Source: an uncultured Prevotellaceae bacterium
GTDB taxonomy: Bacteria > Bacteroidota > Bacteroidia > Bacteroidales > Bacteroidaceae
Direction: 5' to 3'
NCBI GenBank assembly: GCA_949295905.1
Contig: CASFNA010000001.1
Coordinates: 1-64,000, forward strand
DNA: 64,000 nt
Part shown: positions 27,178 to 36,715 of the stretch, piece by piece
How positions within the stretch are numbered: the first letter of the stretch is position 1
Layout of the letters: every line of letters begins with the position of its first letter
Made by a program: the position numbers and the translations under genes
Notes under the pieces: generated by a model
Databases searched by the model: none
What the model was told of the DNA's origin: nothing
What the model saw: only the letters and a program-made list of their open reading frames with translations

Positions 27178-28365
27178 ATGGAAGCCTTCTACCGCACCCA
27201 TACTTATTTAGTAGAACACACCAACGCGCCTGTACGCCGCCTGCTGATGGACGAAATCAACTGGAACGACAGGCTTATTGGCATAAAAGGTACGCGCGGC
27301 GTAGGAAAAACCACATTCCTTCTTCAATACGCAAAAGAGCATTTCGCACCGAACGACCGCCGCTGCTTGTACGTCAACATGAACAATTTTTACTTCCAAG
27401 GGCGTGGCATTGCTGACTTTGCAGGCGAATTCTGCAAAAACGGCGGCAAAGTGTTGCTCATCGACCAGGTGTTCAAAGAGCCGAACTGGAGCAAAGAGTT
27501 GCGCCTGTGCCACGACAACAATCCCGAGCTGAAGATAGTTTTTACGGGCAGCAGCGTGATGAGGCTTAAGGAAGACAACCCGGAACTGAACGGAATCGTA
27601 AAAAGTTACAACCTCAGAGGCTTCTCGTTCCGTGAATTCCTGAACCTGACAGCAGGAACACGCTTCCACGCCTACCAGCTTGACGAGATATTGCGCGACC
27701 ACGAGCACATAACTCGACAAATATTGCCCGAAGTTTCGCCAAACAAATATTTTCCATTATATTTGCATCACGGATTTTACCCGTTCTTTCTGGAAAACCG
27801 CAATTTCTCGGAAAACCTGCTCAAGACAATGAACATGATGACCGAGGTTGACATACTGCTGATAAAGCAAATCGAACTGAAATATCTGACAAAGATAAAA
27901 AAACTGTTCTATCTGCTTGCCGTAGACGGCCCCAAGGCACCGAACGTAAGCCAGCTTGCCAACGACATAGAAACAAGCCGCGCCACCGTGATGAATTATA
28001 TAAAATACCTTGCCGAAGCACGGCTGATTAACGTGATATACCCGTTAGGACAGGAATTCCCGAAAAAGCCGAGCAAGGTGATGATGCACAACCCCAACCT
28101 GATGTATGCCATCTACCCGATAAGGGTTGAGCAACAGGACATAATGGAGACATTCTTTGTCAACTCGATGTGGAAAGACCACACCGTAAACCAAAGCAGC
28201 AAAGACAACTACTACATAATAGACAGCGGAAAAAAATTCAGGATTTGCGACGCGGCAGGCAACGGGAAAATAAGAATGAACCCTGACACCGTCTACGCAC
28301 GCTACAACACTGAAATAGGCAAAGACAACCAGATTCCGCTATGGCTATTCGGATTTTTATACTAA
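27178..28365 (+). CDS. AAA-family ATPase (AAA_14/COG1373 type)
   Basis: Protein of 395 residues. Walker A IKGTRGVGKTTFLLQY near residue 36, Walker B KVLLIDQVF near residue 90, and sensor-like IVFTGSSVMRL. A winged-helix-like segment follows (NVSQLANDIETSRATVMNYI). These stand-alone ATPases are widespread in Bacteroidetes and archaea, often as many paralogues, and their role is unknown. The usual C-terminal DUF4143 nuclease-like part is not recognisable: the last 60 residues carry none of its motifs that I can see. PFOR follows 33 bases later with no promoter or terminator between, so co-transcription is possible. Confidence 0.85.
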   Translation: MEAFYRTHTYLVEHTNAPVRRLLMDEINWNDRLIGIKGTRGVGKTTFLLQYAKEHFAPNDRRCLYVNMNNFYFQGRGIADFAGEFCKNGGKVLLIDQVFKEPNWSKELRLCHDNNPELKIVFTGSSVMRLKEDNPELNGIVKSYNLRGFSFREFLNLTAGTRFHAYQLDEILRDHEHITRQILPEVSPNKYFPLYLHHGFYPFFLENRNFSENLLKTMNMMTEVDILLIKQIELKYLTKIKKLFYLLAVDGPKAPNVSQLANDIETSRATVMNYIKYLAEARLINVIYPLGQEFPKKPSKVMMHNPNLMYAIYPIRVEQQDIMETFFVNSMWKDHTVNQSSKDNYYIIDSGKKFRICDAAGNGKIRMNPDTVYARYNTEIGKDNQIPLWLFGFLY

Positions 28366-28398
28366 AAACAGATACACTAACATTAATGTTTTATTAAA

Positions 28399-31300
28399 AT
28401 GGCTAAAGAAAAAAAGTTTATCACTTGTGATGGAAATGAAGCAGCCGCGCACATAAGCTACATGTTCAGCGAGGTTGCGGCCATTTATCCTATCACGCCG
28501 TCATCTCCCATGGCGGAGCACGTTGACGAATGGGCCGCTAAAGGACGCAAGAACCTTTTTGGACAGGCTGTGTCCGTACAGGAAATGCAATCAGAAGGAG
28601 GCGCCGCCGGAGCCGTGCACGGCTCATTGCAGGCCGGAGCGCTGACAACAACGTTCACCGCTTCACAGGGACTGCTCCTCATGATACCTAACATGTACAA
28701 GATTGCAGGCGAACTGCTGCCTTGCGTATTCGACGTTTCGGCACGTTCAATCGCAACAAACACATTGTGCATATTCGGTGACCATTCCGACGTCATGGCT
28801 TGCCGCCAGACAGGCTTCGCCATGCTTTGCGAAGGTTCCGTACAAGAGGTAATGGACCTTACAGCCGTTGCACATCTTGCCTCATTGAAGACATGGGTGC
28901 CGTTCATCAATTTCTTCGACGGTTTCCGCACTTCACATGAATACCACAAAATCGAGCTTCTCGAGAACGAAGACATCGCGCCGCTGGTTGACATGGAAGA
29001 CGTAAAGCGCTTCCGCGAACGCGCACTCACTCCCGAACGCCCGGTTACACGCGGTACTGCGGACAACCCCGAGACATTCTTCGCACGCCGCGAGTCTTGC
29101 AACCAATATTATGATAATGTACCCGAAGTTGTAGAACACTACCTGGGTGAAATCAGCAAGATTACAGGCCGCGAGTATCACCTCTTCTCTTACTATGGCG
29201 CGGATGACGCTGACAGAATTATCATACTCATGGGTTCTGCCACAGAGGCAGCACGTGAAGCCATCGACCACCTCAACAGCAATGGCGAAAAGGTCGGCAT
29301 GATTTCAGTACACCTCTATCGTCCGTTCTCTGTAAAGCACTTGCTGGCAGCCATTCCATCTACAGTTAAACGCATTGCTGTACTTGACCGCACGAAAGAG
29401 CCGGGCGCAGAAGGCGAACCTCTGTACCTCGACGTCAAGAGTGCATTCTACGATGTTGAGAACAAGCCGCTCATCGTAGGCGGACGTTACGGTATCGGCA
29501 GCAACGACACGACACCGGCACGCATCATTTCAGTATTCGACAACCTGAAACTAAACGAGCCGAAAAACCACTTCACACTGGGTATCGTTGACGACGTGAC
29601 CTTCACATCACTGCCCCCGGTTGAAGAAATAGCACTCGGCGGCGAAGGCATGTTCGAGGCAAAGTTCTACGGACTTGGTGCAGACGGAACCGTAGGCGCA
29701 AACAAGAACTCCGTAAAAATCATCGGCGACAATACCGACAAGCACTGCCAGGCATACTTCTCTTACGACTCAAAGAAGTCCGGAGGTTTCACATGCTCAC
29801 ACCTCCGTTTCGGCGACAAGCCAATACGCAGCACTTACTTGGTAAACACACCTAACTTCGTTGCTTGCCACGTACAGGCTTACCTCCACATGTACGATGT
29901 GACCCGCGGACTGCGCAAGAACGGAACGTTCCTGCTTAACACGATTTTCGAAGGAGACGAGCTTGTCAACTTCATACCAAACAAGGTTAAGCGCTATTTC
30001 GCACAGAACAACATTACCGTCTACTATATCAACGCCACCAAGATAGCACAGGAGATTGGTTTGGGCAACCGTACCAACACCATACTACAAAGCGCATTCT
30101 TCCGTATTACCGGCGTAATTCCTATAGACCTCGCCATCGAGCAGATGAAGAAGTTTATCGTCAAGTCTTACGGAAAGAAGGGACAGGACGTTGTTGACAA
30201 GAACTATGCGGCTGTAGACCGTGGCGGTGAATATAAGCAGCTAACCGTTGACCCGGCATGGGCGAACCTGCCTGACGATGTTGTTGTTGAAGACGATGCG
30301 CCCGCATTTGTAAAGGAACTTGTACGTCCTATAAACGCACAGGCTGGCGACTTGCTCAAGATTTCGGACTTCACCAAGCACAACACCGTTGACGGCACAT
30401 GGCAGAACGGCACGTCTGCTTATGAAAAGCGTGGTGTAGAGGCATTTGTTCCGAAATGGGATGCAGAAAACTGTATACAGTGCAACAAGTGTGCTTACGT
30501 TTGTCCTCACGCTGCAATACGTCCTTTCGTCCTGACAGACGAAGAGCTCAAAGGTTTCAACGGCACAACTATCGAAATGAAAGCTCCTGCCGCAATGAAG
30601 GGTATGCACTTCGTTATCGAGCCCAGTGTACTTGACTGTCTGGGATGCGGTAACTGTGCTGACGTTTGTCCTGGCAACCCGAAGAAGGGCAAGGCTCTTA
30701 CAATGGTTCCGTTCGCAGGCGACGATGAAGAAGCTGCACGTTGGGATTACCTTGTTAAGAACGTTAAGAGCAAGCAACACTTGGTTGACATCAAATCAAA
30801 TGTAAAGAACTCCCAGTTCGCACAGCCTCTGTTCGAGTTCTCTGGAGCATGTTCTGGTTGCGGTGAGACCCCGTACGTCAAGCTGATTTCACAACTCTTC
30901 GGCGACCGCGAGATGATTGCCAACGCAACAGGTTGTTCTTCTATTTACTCCGCATCTGTACCGTCTACACCTTATTGCACAAATGAGAACGGACAAGGCC
31001 CCGCTTTCGCAAACTCTTTGTTCGAAGACTTCTGCGAATTTGGCATGGGTATGGTGCTTGCCAACAAGAAGATGAAAGAGCGCATCACTATGCTGCTTAC
31101 TGAAGCCATCGCCAAGGATGAGACACCTGCTGAATTCAAGGCTGCGGCTCAAGAATGGATTACCGGCAAAGAAGACGCAGAAGCATCGAAAGCTGCTGCT
31201 GCAAAACTTAAGCCGCTAATCGCTGCCGGTGCAGAAGCCGGATGCTGCGTATGCAAGGAACTTCAGACATTAGACCACTATCTCGTTAAGCGCAGCCAGT

Positions 31301-31968
31301 GGATAATCGGTGGCGACGGTGCTTCTTACGACATCGGCTACGGCGGTCTCGACCATGTTATCGCAAGCGGCGAGGACGTAAACATTCTCGTGCTCGACAC
31401 CGAGGTTTACTCTAACACCGGCGGACAGTCCTCAAAGGCTACTCCCCTCGGTGCCATCGCGCAGTTCGCCGCACAGGGCAAGCGCATCCGCAAGAAGGAC
31501 CTCGGCCTTATGGCTACGACTTACGGCTACGTTTACGTTGCACAGATAGCAATGGGCGCAGACAATGCACAGTGCCTGAAGGCCATCCGCGAGGCAGAGG
31601 CTTATCCCGGCCCGTCACTCGTGATAGCTTACGCTCCGTGTATCAACCACGGCCTCAAGGCTAAGGGCGGCATGGGCAAGAGCCAGGCAGAGGAGGCAAA
31701 GGCCGTTGAATGCGGCTACTGGCATCTGTGGCGTTACAACCCCGAACTGGCAGAGCAGGGCAAAAACCCGTTCTCTCTTGACTCCAAGGAGCCTGACTGG
31801 AGCAAGTTCCATGACTTCCTCATGGGTGAAGTCCGCTATCTTTCTGTAAAGAAGGCTTACCCCAACGAGGCAGAGGAACTGTTCGCCGAGGCTGAACGCA
31901 TGGCCAAACTGCGCTACAAGAGTTACATACGTAAGTCAAAGGAAGACTGGAGCGAAGAAGAGGCTTAA
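28399..31968 (+). CDS. nifJ: Pyruvate:ferredoxin (flavodoxin) oxidoreductase
   Basis: Fused single-chain enzyme of 1189 residues that converts pyruvate and CoA to acetyl-CoA, CO2 and reduced ferredoxin, central to anaerobic energy metabolism. In order: the pyrimidine-binding domain (YPITPSSPMAEHVDEWA), the CoA/gamma domain, two [4Fe-4S] clusters (CIQCNKCAYVCPHA and CLGCGNCADVCPG, residues about 690-760), and the TPP domain with further cysteines (SGACSGCGETPYVKL) and GDGASYDIGYGG. Many third-position C and regular codon use suggest high expression. It closes with a strong terminator. Confidence 0.96.
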   Translation: MAKEKKFITCDGNEAAAHISYMFSEVAAIYPITPSSPMAEHVDEWAAKGRKNLFGQAVSVQEMQSEGGAAGAVHGSLQAGALTTTFTASQGLLLMIPNMYKIAGELLPCVFDVSARSIATNTLCIFGDHSDVMACRQTGFAMLCEGSVQEVMDLTAVAHLASLKTWVPFINFFDGFRTSHEYHKIELLENEDIAPLVDMEDVKRFRERALTPERPVTRGTADNPETFFARRESCNQYYDNVPEVVEHYLGEISKITGREYHLFSYYGADDADRIIILMGSATEAAREAIDHLNSNGEKVGMISVHLYRPFSVKHLLAAIPSTVKRIAVLDRTKEPGAEGEPLYLDVKSAFYDVENKPLIVGGRYGIGSNDTTPARIISVFDNLKLNEPKNHFTLGIVDDVTFTSLPPVEEIALGGEGMFEAKFYGLGADGTVGANKNSVKIIGDNTDKHCQAYFSYDSKKSGGFTCSHLRFGDKPIRSTYLVNTPNFVACHVQAYLHMYDVTRGLRKNGTFLLNTIFEGDELVNFIPNKVKRYFAQNNITVYYINATKIAQEIGLGNRTNTILQSAFFRITGVIPIDLAIEQMKKFIVKSYGKKGQDVVDKNYAAVDRGGEYKQLTVDPAWANLPDDVVVEDDAPAFVKELVRPINAQAGDLLKISDFTKHNTVDGTWQNGTSAYEKRGVEAFVPKWDAENCIQCNKCAYVCPHAAIRPFVLTDEELKGFNGTTIEMKAPAAMKGMHFVIEPSVLDCLGCGNCADVCPGNPKKGKALTMVPFAGDDEEAARWDYLVKNVKSKQHLVDIKSNVKNSQFAQPLFEFSGACSGCGETPYVKLISQLFGDREMIANATGCSSIYSASVPSTPYCTNENGQGPAFANSLFEDFCEFGMGMVLANKKMKERITMLLTEAIAKDETPAEFKAAAQEWITGKEDAEASKAAAAKLKPLIAAGAEAGCCVCKELQTLDHYLVKRSQWIIGGDGASYDIGYGGLDHVIASGEDVNILVLDTEVYSNTGGQSSKATPLGAIAQFAAQGKRIRKKDLGLMATTYGYVYVAQIAMGADNAQCLKAIREAEAYPGPSLVIAYAPCINHGLKAKGGMGKSQAEEAKAVECGYWHLWRYNPELAEQGKNPFSLDSKEPDWSKFHDFLMGEVRYLSVKKAYPNEAEELFAEAERMAKLRYKSYIRKSKEDWSEEEA

Positions 31969-32024
31969 TGAACGCATGTCATACCTTGCCTTCACTATAA
32001 AGACAAGGCATGATGCCAAATAAG

Positions 32025-32071
32025 ATGGAAGCTTGCAACGTCAGGAATGTTGCAAGCTTCCATGTTTTATA
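32025..32071. terminator. Terminator between PFOR and comEC
   Basis: ATGGAAGCTTGCAAC (32025-32039) pairs with GTTGCAAGCTTCCAT (32049-32063), followed by GTTTTAT. A perfect 15-bp stem between convergent genes. Confidence 0.85.
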
Positions 32072-32090
32072 TTGTCACTTGTACTATTAC

Positions 32091-33608
32091 TCACCTATAA
32101 ACCCAAAGCAGCTTACGGATATACGGCAGAAGCAGATAAACAGCAAATACGATGACGTAAACCATCAGCAGCTGAACAATATTCATCTCTATGCCGTCAA
32201 TGCTTGCACCCGGAATGGCCGCCACAAACGATACGCTTGCATTCATAAGTTCTATCGCCTTCACAACAACAAAGCATAACGCACCCTGTAACCATGGTAG
32301 ACAATCCGTAAGCAAGACCAACACTGCACCATAAAGTATTATCGTAGAAACCGGGATGACCACGAAATTCGCCAAAAGGAAATAGCAGGAGAAGCGACCG
32401 AAGTAAAACGCCACCAACGGAGCCACTCCCAACTGGGCCGACAACGACACAGCCGTCATCTGCCACACATATCCCAATATAGGAATATGCCTTGCCTTCA
32501 CAGGCACCATATTATAAAATACAGGATAGAACAATATTATGAACAACACTGAAACAAACGACATCTGGAAGCCTACATCGTAGAAATTCAACGGATTGGC
32601 CACAAGTACGGAAAACGCCGCGACAGCCAACACATTCAATGATATCTTGTCACGGTTGAGCAAACTGACAAACGAATATACGCTAAGCATGACGGCGGAG
32701 CGCACAGCAGATACCGGCAAGCCGGCAATAAACACATACGCCCACACGGCCAGCACTATGGCCGACTGCACCACAACCGAATTGCGCCGTCTGAAAAACA
32801 ATATCATGAGCATGGCATAGATTATGCCAAGGTGTAGCCCTGACAGCGAAAGTACATGCAGAGCGCCTGAAACGGAATAATCGTCAGTCATATCTTCCGA
32901 CATTGACACACGTTCGCCAAGTGCCATCGCCGCCAGCACGGCGTAGACCTGTCCGTCCACGCCCGACCGCCTGAACACGTCGAGCAGCCTCTCCCTTATC
33001 CTCAACGCTACTATCTTTGTGCGTTCAACGACCGACAGCCTCTCAAGGCTCACCCTACATCCTTGCCAGTCGTCAACATACATGAACGCCGTAGCGGAAT
33101 ATCCATGGAACAACAGATAGCGGCCATAGTCAAACGTAGAGCCTGCAAAACTTGACGGCTTCTCCAACTGCGCCTTGGCTTTTATCCCCACTCCTGGGCG
33201 CAACACGCCAGCTCTGGCATCCCTATAAAACGCCGCCCTCACCTTCATAGGTTGCGGAGCATCGGTCACAATAATGTCACAGCGTACCACCTTGCCTGCC
33301 ACTTTCGGTTGACTTGCCACCACGGCCCTGAATTCCGTATCGCCTCCGGGCAACGCCACATCGACCGATGACAACTCATGCACCACAAGACTTCCGCCAA
33401 GGCATACACACGCTGCGAACAACGCCACCGTCTGAGCCACAGCGCGCCCCATCAATATGAAAGCAACAGCAATGGATGCAAGCAACGCCACATACCACAT
33501 ACAGTCCGGCACATCTCCACGTAACCATGTGCCAAGCACTATGCCCGCAACGAGAAACCCCGCCACGCGCAACATAGGATATAGCTGTATCCGCCCGTTC
33601 ACCTTCAT
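32091..33608 (-). CDS. comEC: ComEC/Rec2-family membrane protein without the C-terminal hydrolase domain
   Basis: Polytopic membrane protein of 505 residues. It has N-terminal membrane helices, a periplasmic OB-like domain with DUF4131 character (residues about 80-200), and the competence core with LHVLSLSGLHLGIIYAML and INLQ-type helices to the end. In naturally competent bacteria ComEC forms the inner-membrane DNA channel. The metallo-beta-lactamase-like domain that completes the long form is missing; the reading frame ends cleanly at PYIRKLLWVYR. The -7 element TATCTTTG is at 33638-33631. Confidence 0.88.
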   Translation of the reverse strand: MKVNGRIQLYPMLRVAGFLVAGIVLGTWLRGDVPDCMWYVALLASIAVAFILMGRAVAQTVALFAACVCLGGSLVVHELSSVDVALPGGDTEFRAVVASQPKVAGKVVRCDIIVTDAPQPMKVRAAFYRDARAGVLRPGVGIKAKAQLEKPSSFAGSTFDYGRYLLFHGYSATAFMYVDDWQGCRVSLERLSVVERTKIVALRIRERLLDVFRRSGVDGQVYAVLAAMALGERVSMSEDMTDDYSVSGALHVLSLSGLHLGIIYAMLMILFFRRRNSVVVQSAIVLAVWAYVFIAGLPVSAVRSAVMLSVYSFVSLLNRDKISLNVLAVAAFSVLVANPLNFYDVGFQMSFVSVLFIILFYPVFYNMVPVKARHIPILGYVWQMTAVSLSAQLGVAPLVAFYFGRFSCYFLLANFVVIPVSTIILYGAVLVLLTDCLPWLQGALCFVVVKAIELMNASVSFVAAIPGASIDGIEMNIVQLLMVYVIVFAVYLLLPYIRKLLWVYR

Positions 33609-33630
33609 ACTACATGCCGATTACATCATA

Positions 33631-33638
33631 CAAAGATA
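33631..33638 (-). promoter_or_regulatory. -7 element of the comEC promoter
   Basis: TATCTTTG on the minus strand, 22 bases upstream of the ATG. No -33 box at standard spacing. Confidence 0.5.
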
Positions 33639-33680
33639 ACGTTTTTAACGCAAAGGCGCGCCCTTTCACATGAAAAGCAC

Positions 33681-33688
33681 TACCTTTG
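33681..33688 (+). promoter_or_regulatory. -7 element for the flavodoxin-ferredoxin gene
   Basis: TACCTTTG on the plus strand, 40 bases before ATG 33729. The -33 box is weak. Confidence 0.5.
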
Positions 33689-33728
33689 CATTATCTTTAT
33701 ACGATATTCATACAAACAAAAGATACTT

Positions 33729-34499
33729 ATGATATTCTACATGTCAGGAACGGGCAACACGCGCTGGGCGGCAACAACGATTGCACAAGCCACTGGCGAA
33801 AAACTTGTCAACATATTAGACAAAGGCCTTGAAAACACTTCATACCGCCTTGACGACGGCGAACGCCTTGGCTTCTGCTTCCCCGTACACGGGTGGAGAC
33901 CGCCAAAAACATTCAGGGATTTCATCGGCCGGCTCGACCTTGGTCAAACCACAGGCCACTACTGCTACGCCTTATGCACCGCAGGCGACAACATCGGCGA
34001 AAGCATCAACATACTGCGCGGCGACCTCGCAAAGAAAGGCATACGCCTTGACAGCGCCTTCTCGCTCGTCATGCCAGAATCATACGTCGGCCTGCCCTTC
34101 ATGGACGTTGACACGCCTGAGAACGAAACGCGCAAAAAAGAAAAGGCGGCGACCGACCTCACACGCTTCATCACGATAATCAAGGAAAAACGCACCGGAG
34201 CTGAGGAACTTACCATAGGCCGCTGGCCGCGGATAAACAGCCGTCTGCTCGGAGGCTTCTTCACCAGCCACCTCATCACCGACAAGCCTTTCCGCCTGTC
34301 AACCGACCTGTGCACCGGCTGCGGTCTCTGCGCCACGTCATGCCCTACTGGAAACATCACGCCCCGTGACGGCAACCGCCCCACATGGAGCCACGACGGC
34401 TCGTGCCTCGCCTGCTTCGCCTGCTATCACCACTGTCCTCACCACGCCATAGAGTACGGGCGCATGACCCGGCACAAGGGACAATACTACTTTAAATGA
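33729..34499 (+). CDS. EFR1-type protein: flavodoxin-like domain plus two [4Fe-4S] clusters
   Basis: Protein of 256 residues. The N-terminal flavodoxin fold has an FMN phosphate loop MSGTGNTRWAA at residue 5. The C-terminal ferredoxin domain has CTGCGLCATSCPTG and CLACFACYHHCPHHA, giving two clusters. It should carry electrons in the cytoplasm between an unknown donor and acceptor; PFOR-generated ferredoxin is a natural candidate, though not an operon partner. Its stop codon lies inside the left arm of the terminator hairpin. Confidence 0.88.
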   Translation: MIFYMSGTGNTRWAATTIAQATGEKLVNILDKGLENTSYRLDDGERLGFCFPVHGWRPPKTFRDFIGRLDLGQTTGHYCYALCTAGDNIGESINILRGDLAKKGIRLDSAFSLVMPESYVGLPFMDVDTPENETRKKEKAATDLTRFITIIKEKRTGAEELTIGRWPRINSRLLGGFFTSHLITDKPFRLSTDLCTGCGLCATSCPTGNITPRDGNRPTWSHDGSCLACFACYHHCPHHAIEYGRMTRHKGQYYFK

Positions 34500-34580
34500 A
34501 AAACTAAAAATGAAAAGTGAAAAATCTATTGCCCGGCAAAGTATTTGGATTTTTCACTTTTCATTTTTAGTTTTTCATTT
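34494..34580. terminator. Perfect 33-bp inverted-repeat terminator built from 7-base units
   Basis: The left arm 34494-34526 and right arm 34548-34580 are perfectly complementary; loop 21 nt. The left arm reads as successive 7-base units TGAAAAA, CTAAAAA, TGAAAAG, TGAAAAA. It overlaps the stop codon of the preceding gene and ends two bases before the yggS stop, so it serves both convergent genes. A related element is at 45215-45297. Confidence 0.8.
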
Positions 34581-34581
34581 C

Positions 34582-35256
34582 CTAATATTCTCTCTCTCCA
34601 AATATCGCCGTGCCGACGCGCACCATCGTGCTGCGGCACTGCACGGCTATCTGATAATCGCCACTCATGCCCCACGACCGCTCACGGAAGCTGTCGTCAG
34701 ACGCAAAGTAACGCTGCTTCAACTCGTCGAACAGCGCAGCCGCCTCGTTGAATTCGCGACGTATCTGCACCTCGTCGTCAGTATTGGACGCCATCATCAT
34801 CAAGCCGCAAATCCTCACATGCTCCAGCCCGCGCCACTCGCCTGCCGCCAACATCTCGCGGCACCCGTCAGGCGTAAAGCCATACTTCGTGGCCTCCTCG
34901 GCTATGTGAAGCTCCAGCAGCACGTCGACTACGCGCCCCCACTTGGCCGCCTGCCTGTCAATCTCCTTCAACAGCTTAACAGAATCCACCGCGTCAACCA
35001 TTGATATGTACGGCGCGATGTACTTCACCTTGTTCGTCTGCAAGTGGCCTATGAAGTGCCACTCTATGTCCTCCGGCAGCTCACCGCGCTTCCTGTCAAG
35101 CTCCTGCACGTGGCTCTCGCCGAAGGCGCGCTGCCCCTCCGCATAAGCCGCCATAATCTCTTCTGCCGGGTGAAACTTGCTCACAGCCACCAGCTTCACC
35201 CCTTCCGGCAAAGTCGCCCTTACAGCGCGCAGGCCGGCCGCAACGTCAGCCGCCAT
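34582..35256 (-). CDS. YggS-family pyridoxal-phosphate homeostasis protein
   Basis: Protein of 224 residues with a single-domain alanine-racemase-like barrel. The PLP lysine is in VAVSKFHP near residue 27, followed by FGESHVQEL, WHFIGHLQTNK, and the phosphate-binding MSGDYQIAV and VRVGTAIFG at the C-terminus. The family buffers PLP and affects amino-acid balance without a clear catalytic turnover. The ATG at 35256 overlaps the stop of the DUF4494 gene (TGATG), so translation is coupled; a GTG one codon earlier is less likely. Confidence 0.93.
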   Translation of the reverse strand: MAADVAAGLRAVRATLPEGVKLVAVSKFHPAEEIMAAYAEGQRAFGESHVQELDRKRGELPEDIEWHFIGHLQTNKVKYIAPYISMVDAVDSVKLLKEIDRQAAKWGRVVDVLLELHIAEEATKYGFTPDGCREMLAAGEWRGLEHVRICGLMMMASNTDDEVQIRREFNEAAALFDELKQRYFASDDSFRERSWGMSGDYQIAVQCRSTMVRVGTAIFGEREY

Positions 35257-35768
35257 CACTTGGCTCCCTCCTCCGCAGCCTGCTCGTACTCCGGCCTGTC
35301 GTCGGGCTCCTGTTTCTTCAATATCCTGTTGTGCTCGAACACGTCCATAATCTGCGTCTCCGCCACCGAGGCAATGACATAGTCAACCATCGTGCCGCCC
35401 ATCACCTCGTCTATGCCCTTCACCGCCTGCGGCAGCGACGCCGCCTGCACCAGGTAAGTCACCGTAGAACGCTTCTCCTTCTCCGTCTTATCGTCGATGG
35501 TGATAAACTGCAGCTTCGCCCTGTACCAGCGGTCGGCCGACTCCAAGTCGCTGAAGAACACCTCGCCGTAGGCCGCTTTCTTGATGTCCCTCACCTCAAA
35601 CTCGCCGCTGATGTAGGCCGACATCTCCTCAATGATGCTCGACTCCGCCTCCGTGAAGCTCAGCGCGTCAACGGTATACGCCTCGGTCACCTTCTTCTGC
35701 GAGCCGTCCTCCATCGTCTTCTCGTAGCGTATCTTGCACTCAAACCATGTTGTTGTCCTGCTTCTCAT
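35256..35768 (-). CDS. DUF4494 domain protein
   Basis: Protein of 170 residues of a Bacteroidetes-restricted family without known function. Recognised from TTWFECKIRYEKT at the N-terminus, VDALSFTEAE, and FFSDLESADRWYRAKLQFIT. No signal peptide, no membrane segment, no catalytic signature. It is coupled to yggS by the overlapping stop/start and has a full-consensus promoter. The pairing may reflect a shared role in PLP or amino-acid balance; that is inference. Confidence 0.88.
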   Translation of the reverse strand: MRSRTTTWFECKIRYEKTMEDGSQKKVTEAYTVDALSFTEAESSIIEEMSAYISGEFEVRDIKKAAYGEVFFSDLESADRWYRAKLQFITIDDKTEKEKRSTVTYLVQAASLPQAVKGIDEVMGGTMVDYVIASVAETQIMDVFEHNRILKKQEPDDRPEYEQAAEEGAK

Positions 35769-35814
35769 AATCTTTATCCTATTTTTATGTTACTATATTT
35801 CTGGTTAAGCCGTG

Positions 35815-35845
35815 CAAAAGTAATCAAATATGGCGACAAAGCAAA
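35815..35845 (-). promoter_or_regulatory. Promoter of the DUF4494-yggS operon
   Basis: On the minus strand TTTG (35845-35842), 19 bases, TACTTTTG (35822-35815). Confidence 0.75.
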
Positions 35846-35939
35846 AACAAGACAATAGATTTATACAAAATTCCTCAGTATTATATTCCGTTTTTCGTTC
35901 CCAGCTATCAACTCCATCGGCTATATACTCCAAATACAA

Positions 35940-36713
35940 TCAAGCATTTTCATCATAATAATCATCATCACTATCACCATTTGACTTTATTCCGAGTAAA
36001 TTTTTCCGTATTTTCGACATTTCGTCCTTGAAGAAATCACGCTTGAAATACACTAAATCTTTTACTGCTCCAAGTTGATTGAAATACCTTGTAATGTATG
36101 AGCCCCTTCTTTTAGTGCTTTCACTGAAAATTTCAGGGTTCTCATAAAGATATTCAAGTATTCCAATAACAGCTTCTTTATGTCTGAATAAAACAGAAGA
36201 GCCAAAACGGACTTGAAAATCCTTCCGTTTAAAAAGCATATCTGTTAAATCATACTTGTTTGCCTCTCCACGCTCTTTATCAATTGAACAAAACACAGAC
36301 CACCACAATCCCATCAATGTTGTATTCATCACTCCTTTCTCACTGTAAAACCAGTGTTTATAAATATAATCATTTGTCACTTTACGCGTCAATCGTTCTA
36401 ACCATCGTCCTTTTACATAACTAAACAAATCTACATGAGTTAGGTAAACCCAAAAATTTTCATTTGAAGCAATCGACAACGGCAAATCTTCATATGCTTC
36501 ATACAAAGCTTTTGCCGATGTCAGTTCATCTTGCGCATCCATTTTTTCAAGCAAACCTACTGGTTTATACACACCAACCAGATTTCTAACTTTCGTTTCG
36601 TCATACGGGAAAGAATCTTTTTTATAGTCATCGGTACTGATGTCCGCAAGAATCCTGTCACGCAATGTTTTCACATAACTTTCCTTAAATGTCTTTTGTA
36701 ATACAAGCTCCAT
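35940..36713 (-). CDS. DUF6339-like protein, last gene of the candidate defence operon
   Basis: Protein of 257 residues, mostly helical, no signal peptide. Residues 77-104 match what I remember of DUF6339: LPLSIASNENFWVYLTHVD then FSYVKGRW, followed by the aromatic MGLWWSV near residue 134 and later RFGSSVLFRHKEAVIGILEY. Families of this kind are found beside GHKL ATPases, Z1 helicases and nucleases in defence and restriction loci; the molecular role is unknown. The C-terminus is acidic (SDDDYYDENA). It starts 2 bases after the preceding stop. Base composition is AT-rich like the rest of the island. The family assignment is from memory and needs a profile search. Confidence 0.65.
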   Translation of the reverse strand: MELVLQKTFKESYVKTLRDRILADISTDDYKKDSFPYDETKVRNLVGVYKPVGLLEKMDAQDELTSAKALYEAYEDLPLSIASNENFWVYLTHVDLFSYVKGRWLERLTRKVTNDYIYKHWFYSEKGVMNTTLMGLWWSVFCSIDKERGEANKYDLTDMLFKRKDFQVRFGSSVLFRHKEAVIGILEYLYENPEIFSESTKRRGSYITRYFNQLGAVKDLVYFKRDFFKDEMSKIRKNLLGIKSNGDSDDDYYDENA

Positions 36714-36715
36714 AC

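Noticed and set aside
34494-34580. The 33-bp inverted repeat as an invertible (phase-variable) switch
   Set aside because: The 21-bp loop is too short to hold a promoter and no recombinase gene is near. A terminator between convergent genes explains it better.
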